This document shows positions 18,833 to 28,567 of a stretch of DNA of 64,000 nucleotides, piece after piece (position 1 is the stretch's first letter; every line of letters starts with the position of its first letter). The notes beneath the pieces were generated by a model. It worked only from the letters and a program-made list of their open reading frames with translations, did no database searches and was not told the origin of the DNA. This DNA is from Roseimaritima multifibrata (lineage in GTDB: Bacteria; Planctomycetota; Planctomycetia; Pirellulales; Pirellulaceae): the NCBI RefSeq assembly GCF_007741495.1, contig NZ_CP036262.1:4898001-4962000 (forward strand). Direction: 5' to 3'. Made by a program: the position numbers and the translations under genes.

Positions 18833-19054
18833 TTACTGACAGCCGCCACCACAGCAGCGTGGGGCTGCGCAGCTCTCTGCGGCGACTGGCAGACTTCCAC
18901 TACCGGAGCGGACGCTGGGGGTCGCGGGGACGCTTAGTAGCCGTGTTAGCTTTTCGCCTCCACAATCGGGGCACTCCGGGGTTTCATCGGCCCGATTTAG
19001 TAGCACTTCGACCGGGTGCTTGCAGGTCTGACAATCGTATTCATAAATGGGCAC
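18833..19054 (-). CDS. FmdB family zinc-ribbon protein
   Basis: 73 residues starting at GTG 19054 with PIYEYDCQTC, the invariant N-terminus of the FmdB family; AGGAGA lies 7 bp upstream. Two CxxC pairs (CQTC, CPDC) form a zinc ribbon. The C-terminus ends in Cys/Gly-rich CCGGGCQ, common in the family. The function is unknown; FmdB was first noted as a putative regulator of formamidase/amidase genes. It follows rsmG by 60 bp and is probably cotranscribed. The tandem array lies just behind the stop codon. Confidence 0.85.
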   Translation of the reverse strand: MPIYEYDCQTCKHPVEVLLNRADETPECPDCGGEKLTRLLSVPATPSVRSGSGSLPVAAESCAAPRCCGGGCQ

Positions 19055-19061
19055 TGGTAAG

Positions 19062-19067
19062 TCTCCT
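19062..19067 (-). promoter_or_regulatory. Ribosome binding site of fmdB
   Basis: AGGAGA on the minus strand, 7 bp before GTG 19054. It decides this start over a longer frame that begins at 19102. Confidence 0.7.
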
Positions 19068-19114
19068 GATGACCATGACGGATAAAGGGGGGGGGAATTC
19101 AAACGGCGGGATCT

Positions 19115-19768
19115 TTACTCGCGAATGCGAGCGGCCGGCATCACCTGCAGGATGACCCCTTCGTTCTCGCCGTCGCCCAGGGGATAGGTGGCAAGTTTTC
19201 GTAGGTCCAGTTGTTCCATCGCACCAAAATGCCTTGCTTCGCCTCGCTCTTCGACCCATTTCGGGCCTTTGATCATTAGTATGCGCCCAACCGACGGCCA
19301 GTGTGGGGCGATCCAGTTACAGATTTTCAGCATCGAACCAACCGCCCTGACGACAATGGTTTCAAACCGAAAATCTTCCAGAATGTCTTCGCCGCGGGCC
19401 GCATAGACGGGTACCGGCAGATCAAGCTCTTCGACAAAGGTGTTCAATACTGTTGCCCGTTTCCCAACCGATTCGGCTAGCGAAACCTGAATGTCGGGAC
19501 GCAGGATCGCTAAAGGAATCCCCGGAACGCCTCCTCCTGACCCTAGATCCAAAACCTCTTCATTGGGTTCGATCAGGGGCACCAATTGCAGGACATCGCG
19601 CAGGTCTCGTTCGACAAAAGTCTGCCAGTCAGTATGCCTAGTCAAATTGAGACGTTCATTCCAATCCCATAGCACTCGAACGTACGCTTCAATCTTTTCA
19701 GCCATCGGTTCGGGCAATTCGTATCCGGCCCGCTCTAGTGCGGCTTGAAATTCGGCATCGATCGGCAA
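19115..19768 (-). CDS. rsmG: 16S rRNA (guanine(527)-N7)-methyltransferase
   Basis: 217 residues from TTG 19768, chosen because AGGAGA lies 6 bp upstream and the protein then starts at the family-like LPIDAEFQAAL; an ATG at 19816 gives a non-conserved leader. The SAM-binding motif VLDLGSGGGVPGIPLAI, the WNERLNLT segment and RAVGSM near the end are diagnostic of RsmG (GidB), which methylates G527 of 16S rRNA using S-adenosylmethionine in the cytosol. Length is typical. It leads a two-gene operon with fmdB and is divergent from tsaD. Confidence 0.93.
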   Translation of the reverse strand: MPIDAEFQAALERAGYELPEPMAEKIEAYVRVLWDWNERLNLTRHTDWQTFVERDLRDVLQLVPLIEPNEEVLDLGSGGGVPGIPLAILRPDIQVSLAESVGKRATVLNTFVEELDLPVPVYAARGEDILEDFRFETIVVRAVGSMLKICNWIAPHWPSVGRILMIKGPKWVEERGEARHFGAMEQLDLRKLATYPLGDGENEGVILQVMPAARIRE

Positions 19769-19774
19769 GTGAAC

Positions 19775-19780
19775 TCTCCT
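19775..19780 (-). promoter_or_regulatory. Ribosome binding site of rsmG
   Basis: AGGAGA on the minus strand, 6 bp before the TTG start at 19768. It is one of the few strong Shine-Dalgarno sites in the window and sets an unusual TTG start. Confidence 0.7.
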
Positions 19781-20028
19781 GGAAGTGAAATCAATAATGG
19801 TGGGGGAAAGATGCAAGCAGGGAAGGCCGATGCATCGCTTTCATTCTATTTTAATATTTCGCCGTTTTGGCTTACCGGCACCCGGGGCACAATCACCATG
19901 GCCACAATCACCCTGGCGGGGCCCGGAGGACCAGTCCGTACGACTCTAATTTAAATTTTCGGGGAAGCCCTAGTTTACCACGCGGATGCCCCCTTGGTCG
20001 GCTTCCAAACATTTCGCAAACTACTCGA

Positions 20029-21051
20029 ATGGCTATTCTGACAATTGAATCGACTTGCGACGAGACGGCTGCCGCTGTAATTGGTCTGGACGGATCGGTT
20101 TTAGGGGATGCTCTGGCAACTCAAACCGAACTCCACGAGCATTTTCGGGGGGTTGTGCCCGAGGTCGCTGCCCGGGCACACGTCGAACGAATCCTTCCGG
20201 TGATCGATACGGCGATCCGCAAATCAGGCCTCAAACCCGAGGATTTGACCGCGATCGCCGTCGCCCAAACCCCTGGTTTAGCGGGCTCATTGCTGGTTGG
20301 CCTGGTCGCCGCCAAGACGCTGGCGGTTGCTTGGGAAAAGCCGCTGATTGCGATCAATCACCTCTATGCCCATATCTACGCCTGCCAGCTTGCCTCCGAG
20401 CAGTCGATTTACCCTTGCATCGGATTGGTGGTCAGCGGAGGTCACACCAGCCTGTATGACTGCCAAGGTCCTCTCGACCTGACGTACCTAGGGGGAACGA
20501 TTGACGATGCCGCTGGAGAAGCGTTTGATAAAGTCGCTGCGATGCTGGGGCTGGATTTCCCCGGTGGCCCAGCCGTTTCGCGAGCCGCTGCATCGGGTGA
20601 TCCGAAAAAATTTCGATTTCCTCGCTCCATGCTGAACAAACCGGGGTTCGATTTCAGTTTCAGCGGCCTCAAAACGGCCGTTCGCTACGAACTGGTCGGC
20701 CCTGGTGAAAAAGACTTCTCCCAACTAAACCTCAGCGAACAAGAAATCGCCGACATCTGTGCCTCATTCCAGCAGGCCGTGATCGACGTTTTAGTCGCCA
20801 AAAGCCGCCGGGCGATCCGCGAATCTCAAGCGAAACGCCTATGCGTTGGCGGCGGCGTCGCAGCAAATCGAATCCTCCGCGCGGCGCTTCAACAAGCGGC
20901 CGACGAGGACGGGTTCGAACTGCAGATTGCCCCGCCAGAACTGTGCACCGACAATGCCGTTATGGGAGCGATCGCATTGGAGAAACTAGCTCGCAAAGAA
21001 TTTGCTCCGCTGGATATCGACATCCAGCCGGGACTGCAACGAGGCCGCTAA
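20029..21051 (+). CDS. tsaD: tRNA threonylcarbamoyladenosine transferase TsaD
   Basis: 340 residues from ATG 20029 (MAILTIESTCDETAAAV), the usual N-terminus; an upstream ATG at 19867 would add a His-rich, non-conserved extension. The kinase-like ASKHA fold shows in VVSGGHTSLYDC and GGTIDDAAGEAFDKVAAMLG, and HLYAH (His111, His115) binds the metal ion. GGGVAANRILR is the C-terminal nucleotide loop. With TsaB, TsaE and TsaC it makes the t6A37 modification of ANN-decoding tRNAs. It is monocistronic and followed by a REP-like palindrome and a strong terminator. Confidence 0.95.
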   Translation: MAILTIESTCDETAAAVIGLDGSVLGDALATQTELHEHFRGVVPEVAARAHVERILPVIDTAIRKSGLKPEDLTAIAVAQTPGLAGSLLVGLVAAKTLAVAWEKPLIAINHLYAHIYACQLASEQSIYPCIGLVVSGGHTSLYDCQGPLDLTYLGGTIDDAAGEAFDKVAAMLGLDFPGGPAVSRAAASGDPKKFRFPRSMLNKPGFDFSFSGLKTAVRYELVGPGEKDFSQLNLSEQEIADICASFQQAVIDVLVAKSRRAIRESQAKRLCVGGGVAANRILRAALQQAADEDGFELQIAPPELCTDNAVMGAIALEKLARKEFAPLDIDIQPGLQRGR

Positions 21052-21129
21052 CAAGGTCACTGCCGGTTGGCCGGACGCTGAGTCTTGCGGTTGGGTTGCC
21101 GCCTGTTGATTTAGGCGAAAGCGGAGAAA

Positions 21130-21199
21130 GATTGTCGCCTTTCGCTCGGCGAAAGTAGCTTGAAGAGAGCGTTCTTTCGCCGAGCGAAAGGCGACAATC
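21130..21199. repeat. REP-like palindrome, 26-bp perfect arms
   Basis: The left arm 21130-21155 (GATTGTCGCCTTTCGCTCGG then CGAAAG) and the right arm 21174-21199 are perfect inverted copies around an 18-base loop. Related elements are at 35823-35886 and 37378-37441, with a decayed one at 61667-61731. The tail AATCACTAAATCAACAAGCC is shared with the copy at 37378. Confidence 0.9.
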
Positions 21200-21252
21200 A
21201 CTAAATCAACAAGCCGTTTGCGCCGCTCCGCTAGTATGCATGCGTCTCGCAT

Positions 21253-21286
21253 GGCGGCCGGTTATTACCGGCCGCCCGCTTTTTTT
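21253..21286 (+). terminator. Intrinsic terminator of tsaD
   Basis: Perfect 10-bp GC-rich arms GGCGGCCGGT and ACCGGCCGCC around TATT, then CGC and seven T. This is the strongest terminator in the window. It ends 12 bp before the stop of the convergent DUF1552 gene. Confidence 0.9.
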
Positions 21287-21297
21287 GCAAGCCTTTG

Positions 21298-22635
21298 TTA
21301 CGCCTTGATCAAATCAAAGCGGCCGGTGCTGTCGCCGATCGATTCGGCGGGCGTACCCATCGCATCCAACATCGACATGTAAAGATTGGCCATCGGAATT
21401 TCTTTGCCGGTCACCATGTGCTGACCGGTTTTGAATTGACCGTTTGCACTACCAGCCATCACGACGGGCAGCTGGTCATGCTGATGGCGATTACCATCGC
21501 TGATTCCACTTCCGTACATCACCATGCAGTGATCCAGCAGCGTTCCCTCGCCCTCAGGAATCGAATCCAGTTTCTCGAGGAAGTACGCAGCCTGTTCAGC
21601 CAGGTAGTGATCGATCGTTGAAAGGCTTTTGACCTTGTCCACGTCGTTGCGATGATGGCTTAGACCGTGATGCGAATCATTCACGCCAACTTCGCGATAG
21701 GCTCGACCGCCACCGGCGTTGTCCAACATCATCGTGGCAACCCGCGTCGAATTCGTCTGAAAGCCTAACGCCATGACATCAAACATCAGGCGTGCGTGCT
21801 CACGGAACGATTCGGGACGCCCTTCGGGGACATCCAGATCGGGCAGGGCGGCTCGATCTTCGGCTTCCGCTCGCACGATCCGTTGTTCCAGATCGCGGAC
21901 CGATTCGAAGTACTCGCCCAGCTTCCGTTTGTCCGAACCGCTCGCGTGCTTCAGCAAGTGCTGAGCATCTTCGGCGACGACATCGAGAATACTGGTGCGG
22001 TAGAAATCACGTTCCCGCCGTCCCGCAACGTCTCCGTTGCCAAACAGACGCTCAAACGCCAGACGCGGCGTGACTTCTTTGGACGTCGCTTGGGTCGCAC
22101 TGCGCCAAGAGATGTTTGAAGAGTACGCACAGCTATAACCTGAATCGCAACTCCCAGCGTTGCGACTGGACGTTAGCCCCAGCTCAATCGAGCTGAGTTT
22201 GTTTTGGCCATCCAACTGCTGAGCGGCCACTTGGTCAACCGAAATCCCAACGTGAATGTTACTTGCGGTTTTGACGGGCTGAGAAGCCGTCAAGAAACTG
22301 GCCGAGCAACGAGCGTGGTCTCCAGCACCATCTCCATTGGACCGTCCCTTATCAAGCGCCAATCCAGAGATGACGTTGATTTTGGATTTGAACGGTTCGA
22401 AAGGCTTTAGCGTTTTCGAAATTTCCCAATCGGCACCGGCCCCCTTAGGAGTCCAGTCAGGCATGATCGCCCCGTTAGGGAAAAAGATGCAGGCCATCCG
22501 CGTGTTGGCAGTAGGAGAGGCCGCGGCCGCCGCAGCTGCACTCTGGCGAGTGACCATAGCTTCCAGCATCGGCAACCCCATCAGGGCTCCGGTTCCTCGC
22601 AACAACGTTCGGCGGTTCAATCGTGGCGTAGTCAT
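21298..22635 (-). CDS. DUF1552 domain-containing protein
   Basis: 445 residues. It begins with a Tat-type leader (RLNRRTLLRGTGALMGLPMLEA). The body matches DUF1552: MACIFFPNGAIMPDWTP, VISGLALDKGRSNGDGAGDHARC, VMALGFQTNSTRVATMML and MVMYGSGISDGNRHQHDQLPVVMAG. The fold is related to the DUF1501/alkaline phosphatase superfamily; the role is unknown. It starts 1 bp after the stop of the upstream DUF1592-type gene, a pairing that recurs in planctomycetes and suggests a shared exported complex with a cytochrome partner. Confidence 0.9.
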   Translation of the reverse strand: MTTPRLNRRTLLRGTGALMGLPMLEAMVTRQSAAAAAAASPTANTRMACIFFPNGAIMPDWTPKGAGADWEISKTLKPFEPFKSKINVISGLALDKGRSNGDGAGDHARCSASFLTASQPVKTASNIHVGISVDQVAAQQLDGQNKLSSIELGLTSSRNAGSCDSGYSCAYSSNISWRSATQATSKEVTPRLAFERLFGNGDVAGRRERDFYRTSILDVVAEDAQHLLKHASGSDKRKLGEYFESVRDLEQRIVRAEAEDRAALPDLDVPEGRPESFREHARLMFDVMALGFQTNSTRVATMMLDNAGGGRAYREVGVNDSHHGLSHHRNDVDKVKSLSTIDHYLAEQAAYFLEKLDSIPEGEGTLLDHCMVMYGSGISDGNRHQHDQLPVVMAGSANGQFKTGQHMVTGKEIPMANLYMSMLDAMGTPAESIGDSTGRFDLIKA

Positions 22636-22636
22636 T

Positions 22637-25207
22637 CTAATTCTCTTCCAAAGTGTGAAAGCGAAATGGCTTACTCAGCACAACCGCGGTGGCAAGATCA
22701 ACAAAGCGATGATCCTGTTTAGCGGATTGAGCAACAACATCAACTAAAAAACAAGTATCTGTAACGGTTAATTCGCGACCAATCGCATAGGTTAACAGAC
22801 GGTTGGCGACGGTTTCAACAAAGCTTGCGGTTTCGGCATCGCGGATCTGCTGAATCAGAGGCAAAGCCCCATCAAAGGCTCGACCGCCAGGCAGCGTGCC
22901 TGTCGAATCGATCGGTTTGCCGTTGTCATCGTCACGGTAATTCCCGATCGGTCCAAAGTGATCCAATCCAAACCCGATGTCATCCATCACAACGTGACAG
23001 GATGCACATCCTGGGTCCGCGCGGTGCTGTTCAAGTTGTTTACGCAACGAGGCCGTCGGATTGGCTTCCGACGTCACGTCCAATTCAGGAACGCCTGGCG
23101 GAGGATCTGGAGGCCGCGTGCCAAGGATATTTTCGAGGACCCACTTGCCTCGCAACACCGGCGAGGTTCGTCCGGGATAACTGGTAAGGGTTAGAACACT
23201 TGCATGGGTGAGGATCCCAGCTCGTCCGTGCTCGGCAACCGAAACACGCCGGAAGTCATCACCTTTAACCCCATCGATTCCATAATGTTTCGCTAACCGC
23301 TCGTTCAGAAACGTCTCGGGCGAATCAAGCAGGGTCACAACGCTGCGGTTATTGTCAACAACATCTTGGAAAACCATCAACGTTTCGGTCCGCATGGCGT
23401 TCCTTAGTGAATCGTCAAACTGCGGAAACTGGTCCGTGTTCGGTTCGACAACATCCAGGTTTCGCAGCCCCAACCACTGGGCAGCAAAATTGTCTGCAAG
23501 GGCGACCGCTCGCTTATCCGCGATCATCCGTTTCACTTGATCACGCAACACCGCTTCATCGTTCAAACGGCCTTCGGCAGCCAGTTGCAACAGTTCCTCA
23601 TCCGGCATGCTGCTCCAGAGGAAATAGGAGAGCCGACTGGCCAATTGAAAATCTTCAATCGGCTGAACATCCCCTGGTTTCCCCTTTGAATCGGGCCCTG
23701 GCAATTCCGAGCGAAACAGGAACCGCGGCGAGAGCAAAATCGCGCTGACAGCGACCTGCATCCCGCGTTCAAACGATTTTTCTCGCTTGGATGCCATCTC
23801 CGCCAAACGGGCATAACGGTCGACAGTGGCGTCGTCGACAGGCCCGCGAAACGCGCGACGCAAAAACGGTTTCAGACATTCCTTAGCAGCTTGCCGATTG
23901 GAAACTCCCTTCTTGGGGGTAACCGTGATCAGAACACGATGGGATGCGGGGTAAATTTCATCGGGCAGCTCACTCGGTCCACGGAAGCTCGCCTTGCGAA
24001 TCATCATCACAACCGGCAGCTGCTCGATCTTCCGGCTGATTTTAAGAGTCTTACCGACGGCCGCTCGGCCTTCGGCGATCACTTGATCGGTCAACAACGC
24101 AAAGTCTGGCAACTTGATTTGAGCCGCTTCGTCCGCAGCTTCCTGTTCCTTCTTTTCCTTCTCTTTTGCTTTTGCAACTTCGGCGGCTTTGGCTTTATCG
24201 TCGCCAGCTTTGTCTTTGTCTTTGTCTTTGTCTTTGTCTTCGACGACTTTCTCTTCTGGGGGCAACAACGCAAAGAGGAAGCGGTTTAAACCTTTTTTCA
24301 GGTTGACGTCTAACGCTTCCCGATCGCTTGATCCACCGCCACCGAAGTAGTCAAATTCTTTCTCGCCCAACGGCTCACCGGCGGCATTGAAGACCCCGAT
24401 GCGAACCTTTTCACCCTTCTTTGGCGCTCCGGCCGAAATTTCTAGTCGATACTTGCCAGCGTAGGGAACGGTCACTTCCGTCCAAGCGAAAGCGTCCTTC
24501 GCAAGGAAGTGGCCAAAGAAGCTCCCGACCCAAGATTCGCCAACCACATGAATTTGGTCGCCGGAGAGTTCGTGTGTTTTCTTTTCAATCGTGCTGGGAT
24601 CAAAAACCACCTGTTTCGAAATTTGCTCGGCAGCTGCGATGTATTTTTCAAACAGCATTGGCGGGACCGATAGAACGTCGCCGTTATTGTCGAACCCGGC
24701 CCCAACTTCATCCTGCGGAAAATCAGCGGCAACCGAAATCCGAGTCTTAAATAGATCGCTTACGGTATTGTCGTATTCCGAACGGTTCAGGCGACGAACG
24801 GTCACCTTGCCCGGTTTAGGATCCAGGTCACAGGCCGCTTGGTTAAGCGCCGCGGTCAACGTATGAACAAAGGCTTCACGCTGCGTGTCGGTGAACGGTT
24901 CCGCGTCCGCTGGCGGCATCGCACCAAACTTAATCATCTGCAACGCACGACGCCAAAGCTCTTGATCGGCCGCCAGTTTTTCGGGGTCCGCGAAAGCCGA
25001 CAAATCGACTTCGGCTTCCTGAAAATCTTCGTTGTGACAATCCAGGCAGTGCGAGCGAACTAAGTCAGCACCGGTAGCCAGATACGCTTCCATGGCGGAA
25101 GAGGATTGAGGAGTCGCTTTTTTAACCGGCTCATCGGTTCTTGCAGGACAAGCGATGAAAACCAGCAGCAAAAGCGACAGGCCGCTTGGGACTGCGTGTA
25201 GCCGCAT
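22637..25207 (-). CDS. Planctomycete cytochrome-type DUF1587/1592/1588/1585 protein
   Basis: 856 residues with a hydrophobic signal sequence; Cys20 could be a lipobox cysteine (FIAC) but the match is poor. The heme c motif CLDCH is at 54-58. Then come DUF1587 (VRRLNRSEYDNTVSDLF, about 135-200), a Lys/Glu/Asp-rich linker (about 318-365) with five Asp-Lys pairs, DUF1595 (CLKPFLRRAFRGPVDD), DUF1592 (LLSPRFLFRSE, RLSYFLWSSMPDEELL), DUF1588 (GILTHASVLTLTSYPGRTSP) and DUF1585 (ETVANRLLTYAIGRELT). It is probably an exported heme protein acting with the DUF1552 protein encoded 1 bp downstream. The reaction is unknown. Confidence 0.9.
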   Translation of the reverse strand: MRLHAVPSGLSLLLLVFIACPARTDEPVKKATPQSSSAMEAYLATGADLVRSHCLDCHNEDFQEAEVDLSAFADPEKLAADQELWRRALQMIKFGAMPPADAEPFTDTQREAFVHTLTAALNQAACDLDPKPGKVTVRRLNRSEYDNTVSDLFKTRISVAADFPQDEVGAGFDNNGDVLSVPPMLFEKYIAAAEQISKQVVFDPSTIEKKTHELSGDQIHVVGESWVGSFFGHFLAKDAFAWTEVTVPYAGKYRLEISAGAPKKGEKVRIGVFNAAGEPLGEKEFDYFGGGGSSDREALDVNLKKGLNRFLFALLPPEEKVVEDKDKDKDKDKAGDDKAKAAEVAKAKEKEKKEQEAADEAAQIKLPDFALLTDQVIAEGRAAVGKTLKISRKIEQLPVVMMIRKASFRGPSELPDEIYPASHRVLITVTPKKGVSNRQAAKECLKPFLRRAFRGPVDDATVDRYARLAEMASKREKSFERGMQVAVSAILLSPRFLFRSELPGPDSKGKPGDVQPIEDFQLASRLSYFLWSSMPDEELLQLAAEGRLNDEAVLRDQVKRMIADKRAVALADNFAAQWLGLRNLDVVEPNTDQFPQFDDSLRNAMRTETLMVFQDVVDNNRSVVTLLDSPETFLNERLAKHYGIDGVKGDDFRRVSVAEHGRAGILTHASVLTLTSYPGRTSPVLRGKWVLENILGTRPPDPPPGVPELDVTSEANPTASLRKQLEQHRADPGCASCHVVMDDIGFGLDHFGPIGNYRDDDNGKPIDSTGTLPGGRAFDGALPLIQQIRDAETASFVETVANRLLTYAIGRELTVTDTCFLVDVVAQSAKQDHRFVDLATAVVLSKPFRFHTLEEN
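24209..24238. repeat. Hexanucleotide microsatellite (5 x TTTGTC)
   Basis: Five exact TTTGTC units inside the DUF1592-type gene encode Asp-Lys x5 on the minus strand. Slippage would change the linker by whole dipeptides without a frameshift. Confidence 0.9.
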
Positions 25208-25338
25208 GATGGATAGGCAGGTTGGCAGGAAGGTAAGGCAGGCGACTTGCTTCCGTTTTGAAACAGGCCGTGTAGTCCTTCATTATAACAACATCGGCAC
25301 GTCATTGACAAGATCGTGACGAAAGTCCCGGCAAATCG

Positions 25339-26319
25339 TTAGATAAGCGTCGCACGAATCTGCAGAGGCCCCACCTCACCACCCAGTGGTTCAACATGCC
25401 AATTTTGGCCTTCAGGCACCCAATCAGCATTTAATGGCCAGGGCTGGAAAATTTCGCCCCCTAGCTCCGACAACAGCCGACTGGAATCCATCGTCACATC
25501 GCCCGCCCTGGGAGGCATTGGGCCAGCATCGACACGTGGGCAGCCCTTTAAAAGATCCGGGGAATAGCCACCGACTCGATTAATAACTTGCGCGATCTGA
25601 TAAAGACTCAGCTGCCGAGGAGCGCCCGCATGGAACAATCCGGCCAAACGATTGCCAAGCAAACGCTCATACAGACGATTCATGCACCCCACATAAGTCG
25701 GCGTGCGGACCTCGTCGTAATAAAGCGTGGCAGGCAGGTTTCTGGCAAACCGCGATTCAATCCAGTCGATCGCGCCGGCATGCCCGTTGGCACTCAATCC
25801 CATCGGCAAGGAGATCCGCAGCACACAGCTGTCGGGATGCAGATCCTGAACAACCTGTTCACCGATCACCATCGTCTTTCCGTACACCGTGACCGGATCG
25901 GGAGTATCGTCTTCCAAGTACTGCCCGCCGTCGCGTCCCGCAAAAACCAAATCCGAGGAAAGATGAATCATGCGTGTTCCATGCGCCGCAGCAAGCATGG
26001 CAACGTTTCGAGTCCCCAAGACATTGACCCGGTCCGCCATTTCAGGGTCCAGCTCACAGGCCTTCAAATTGCAAGAACCGGCAAAACTTAGGACACTGCC
26101 AAAACGATGCTTGTCCCACAATTCGGCCAAAGCTTCCGCGTCAAACGTGTCGCAACTGACAACTCCTTCACCGGTCAATCGTCGATTGCGACTGGGGTGG
26201 ATCGCGATCACTTGCCCTTCACCAGGAAAGCGTTTCCGAAAATGATGGTAGGCATTAAAACCGGGGACTCCCGGGACGCCACAAATCAAAATAGGTAATC
26301 GGATCGCTTCAGAAGGCAT
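25339..26319 (-). CDS. RmlD-like NAD(P)-dependent sugar nucleotide reductase/epimerase
   Basis: 326 residues from ATG 26319 (MPSEAIRLPILICG); a GTG at 26353-26355 gives 12 extra residues without a better ribosome site. The Rossmann loop GVPGVPG (14-20), FAGSCNLKACELDPEMADRVNVLGTRNVA and HLSSDLVFAG are typical of dTDP-4-dehydrorhamnose reductase and MAT2B-type extended SDRs. The catalytic motif YxxxK reads YGKTM (146-150), so the Lys is Met. It may be inactive, regulatory, or use the shifted Lys148. It is followed on the chromosome by a separate gene pair, with about 130 bp to the next stop. Confidence 0.78.
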   Translation of the reverse strand: MPSEAIRLPILICGVPGVPGFNAYHHFRKRFPGEGQVIAIHPSRNRRLTGEGVVSCDTFDAEALAELWDKHRFGSVLSFAGSCNLKACELDPEMADRVNVLGTRNVAMLAAAHGTRMIHLSSDLVFAGRDGGQYLEDDTPDPVTVYGKTMVIGEQVVQDLHPDSCVLRISLPMGLSANGHAGAIDWIESRFARNLPATLYYDEVRTPTYVGCMNRLYERLLGNRLAGLFHAGAPRQLSLYQIAQVINRVGGYSPDLLKGCPRVDAGPMPPRAGDVTMDSSRLLSELGGEIFQPWPLNADWVPEGQNWHVEPLGGEVGPLQIRATLI

Positions 26320-26496
26320 CAGAAAAAGGACATACGCAGAAGAGGACAGGAACACCTAAATCAAGCGCAAAGAAACGCTACTGCACGGCGTGCGGCCGTG
26401 ACGCCTCATGGAGAGGCCGCCACAAATAAGCTACATCAAACCGCGTTCAGATCTTAGCAAATGAGGCGGGATTCAATCGTGTCGACGCGTTGCCAG

Positions 26497-26532
26497 AATG
26501 TAGACCACCGCCCGATGACGGCAGCTACATTC
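26497..26532. other. Hairpin behind typA
   Basis: GAATGTAG (26497-26504) and CTACATTC (26525-26532) form the outer stem, with CCGCCCGATGACGG pairing inside. It lies 16 bp past the typA stop codon. There is no T tract on the minus strand, so its role is open. Confidence 0.4.
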
Positions 26533-26547
26533 AAAACACAAAACGCG

Positions 26548-28368
26548 TTAGCGGACGCCAGCCATTCGGCGTCCACCACGTCGACGCTCGGATTCTTTCA
26601 ACATGATTTTACGCAGGCGAATCTTGGTCGGCGTGACTTCCACAAGCTCATCGGCCTCGATGTACTCTAGAGCCGCTTCAAGGGATAGTTCGCGTGGTGG
26701 CTTCAGAATGACATTTTCGTCACTGCCACTTGCTCGCATGTTGGTCAGTTTCTTTTCGCGGCAAGGGTTCACCGTCATGTCACTTTCGCGAGCATTTTCG
26801 CCAACGATCATCCCTTCGTAGATCTCTGCACCTGGAGGGACAAACAGATCGCTTCGATCCTGCAGGGTGAACATCGCAAATGGCATCGCTTTGCCGGCGA
26901 CCATTGAAATCAACACGCCGTTACTACGTGCGGGGACATCCCCTTCAACTGGTTGATAACCGTAAAAACGGTTGTGCATGATCGCGGTCCCGCGAGTCAT
27001 GTTCAACAATCGAGTCCGCAATCCGATCAAGCCACGAGCGGGAATCAAGAATCGCAGGACGCTGTATTCATTGCGCTGCTGCATTTCTTCCAGCTGTCCG
27101 CGGCGCAAACCGACCAGTTCCATAACCGGTCCCATGTTTTCCGTGGGGACTTCGACGTTCAAAACTTCGAACGGTTCGTGCTGTTTGCCGTCGATGGTCT
27201 TGAAGACAACTCGTGGTTTCCCAACGCTCAATTCGAAACCTTCTCGACGCATGGTTTCAACAAGAATCGCCAAGTGCAACACACCACGTCCGCGAACCGC
27301 GTAGGCTTCGGTCCCCTCGACCATTTCAACACGCAGTGCCACGTTTCGCTCAAGCTCTTTCATCAAGCGAGCTTTAAGCTGACGGGTTGTGACGTACTTT
27401 CCTTCGCGGCCAACAAATGGCGAAGTGTTCACACTGAAAACCATCTCCAAAGTCGGCTCGTCAACCTTCAGACGGGGCAGGGCGTTATTCGCTCCAGCCA
27501 CCGAAATCGTGTCTCCGATTTCAACGTCGGCTAAACCTTCAACGGCGACGATGTCACCGGCGGTTGCCAGCTCTGTCGAAGCGCGTCCCAGCATGTCAAA
27601 GGTATACAACCCGGCAATCTTCTGAGCCGTAGGACCTTTCTGCTGATGCAATTCGATTGTTTGATTCGGTGTCATATTCCCAGCACGAATTCGCCCCACG
27701 GCGATTCTGCCGACATACTCCGACCAGTCCAGCGTGGTGACCATCATCTGCAGCGGAGCATCAGGATCGACTTCAGGTCCGGGCAGCGAATCGACAACCA
27801 AGTCCAACAGCGGACGCATGTCTTCGCCACGCTGAGTGGGATCTAGAGTGGCAAAGCCCTCTTTTGCAGACGTGTAGACATAACGGACGTCATCCAACTG
27901 TTCTTCACCACCGAGGTCCGCCAGCAGTTCCAACGCCTCGTCGAGCGCTTCGGCCGGGCGACCATCCGGGCGATCGACCTTATTGACGACCACAATTGGC
28001 TTGACGCCAGCTTCCAGAGCCTTTTCAAGCACAAACCGGGTTTGCGGCATCGGGCCCTCTGCGGCGTCGACCAACACCAAGGCTCCATCGGCCATCTGAA
28101 CCACGCGTTCGACTTCGCCGCCGAAATCCGCGTGACCCGGGGTGTCGATGATGTTGATCTTGACCCCTCGGTAGGGGATCGAGATGTTCTTGGAAAGAAT
28201 GGTAATCCCACGTTCTTTTTCCAAATCATTGGAATCAAGAACACGTTCTCCTGAAAGCTGATTATCACGGAACTGACCGCTCTGACGCAGCAAACAGTCG
28301 ACGAGGGTGGTTTTCCCATGGTCGACGTGGGCGATAATAACGATGTTTCGAATGTCTTCGCGACGCAT
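26548..28368 (-). CDS. typA: Translational GTPase TypA/BipA
   Basis: 606 residues, full length for the family. The G1 motif [10 protein letters not shown] starts at residue 13, [15 protein letters not shown] is G3 and VVNKVDRP is G4. EF-G-like domains III and V follow ([36 protein letters not shown]) with the TypA-specific C-terminal domain ([52 protein letters not shown]). TypA is a ribosome-associated GTPase needed for ribosome assembly and growth under stress or cold. It is monocistronic here. Confidence 0.96.
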   Translation of the reverse strand: MRREDIRNIVIIAHVDHGKTTLVDCLLRQSGQFRDNQLSGERVLDSNDLEKERGITILSKNISIPYRGVKINIIDTPGHADFGGEVERVVQMADGALVLVDAAEGPMPQTRFVLEKALEAGVKPIVVVNKVDRPDGRPAEALDEALELLADLGGEEQLDDVRYVYTSAKEGFATLDPTQRGEDMRPLLDLVVDSLPGPEVDPDAPLQMMVTTLDWSEYVGRIAVGRIRAGNMTPNQTIELHQQKGPTAQKIAGLYTFDMLGRASTELATAGDIVAVEGLADVEIGDTISVAGANNALPRLKVDEPTLEMVFSVNTSPFVGREGKYVTTRQLKARLMKELERNVALRVEMVEGTEAYAVRGRGVLHLAILVETMRREGFELSVGKPRVVFKTIDGKQHEPFEVLNVEVPTENMGPVMELVGLRRGQLEEMQQRNEYSVLRFLIPARGLIGLRTRLLNMTRGTAIMHNRFYGYQPVEGDVPARSNGVLISMVAGKAMPFAMFTLQDRSDLFVPPGAEIYEGMIVGENARESDMTVNPCREKKLTNMRASGSDENVILKPPRELSLEAALEYIEADELVEVTPTKIRLRKIMLKESERRRGGRRMAGVR

Positions 28369-28567
28369 GCCAAAGCTACTTGCAATAAAAGGGAACTCTC
28401 ACAGAGCCTTGGTGACCCCAAGACGCCATGTCCGGACTCTCGCGAATCCGGGATGCCTTGCAGCAGCACGCTCGCTCCGGAATAAACGGTATCAGCTATT
28501 TCTAAATGGACCGCGTTTCCCCCCTCGCAGGGACATCCCTGCCGCAGGCTTTGCGCAAATCCGAAAA

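Noticed and set aside
19867-20028. His-rich N-terminal extension of TsaD
   Set aside because: TsaD always starts near MAILTIESTCDET; the extension is not conserved and overlaps the intergenic region with rsmG.
23891-24289. Plus-strand frame with a Phe/Val-rich tail
   Set aside because: It is the antisense shadow of the Asp-Lys microsatellite in the DUF1592-type gene.
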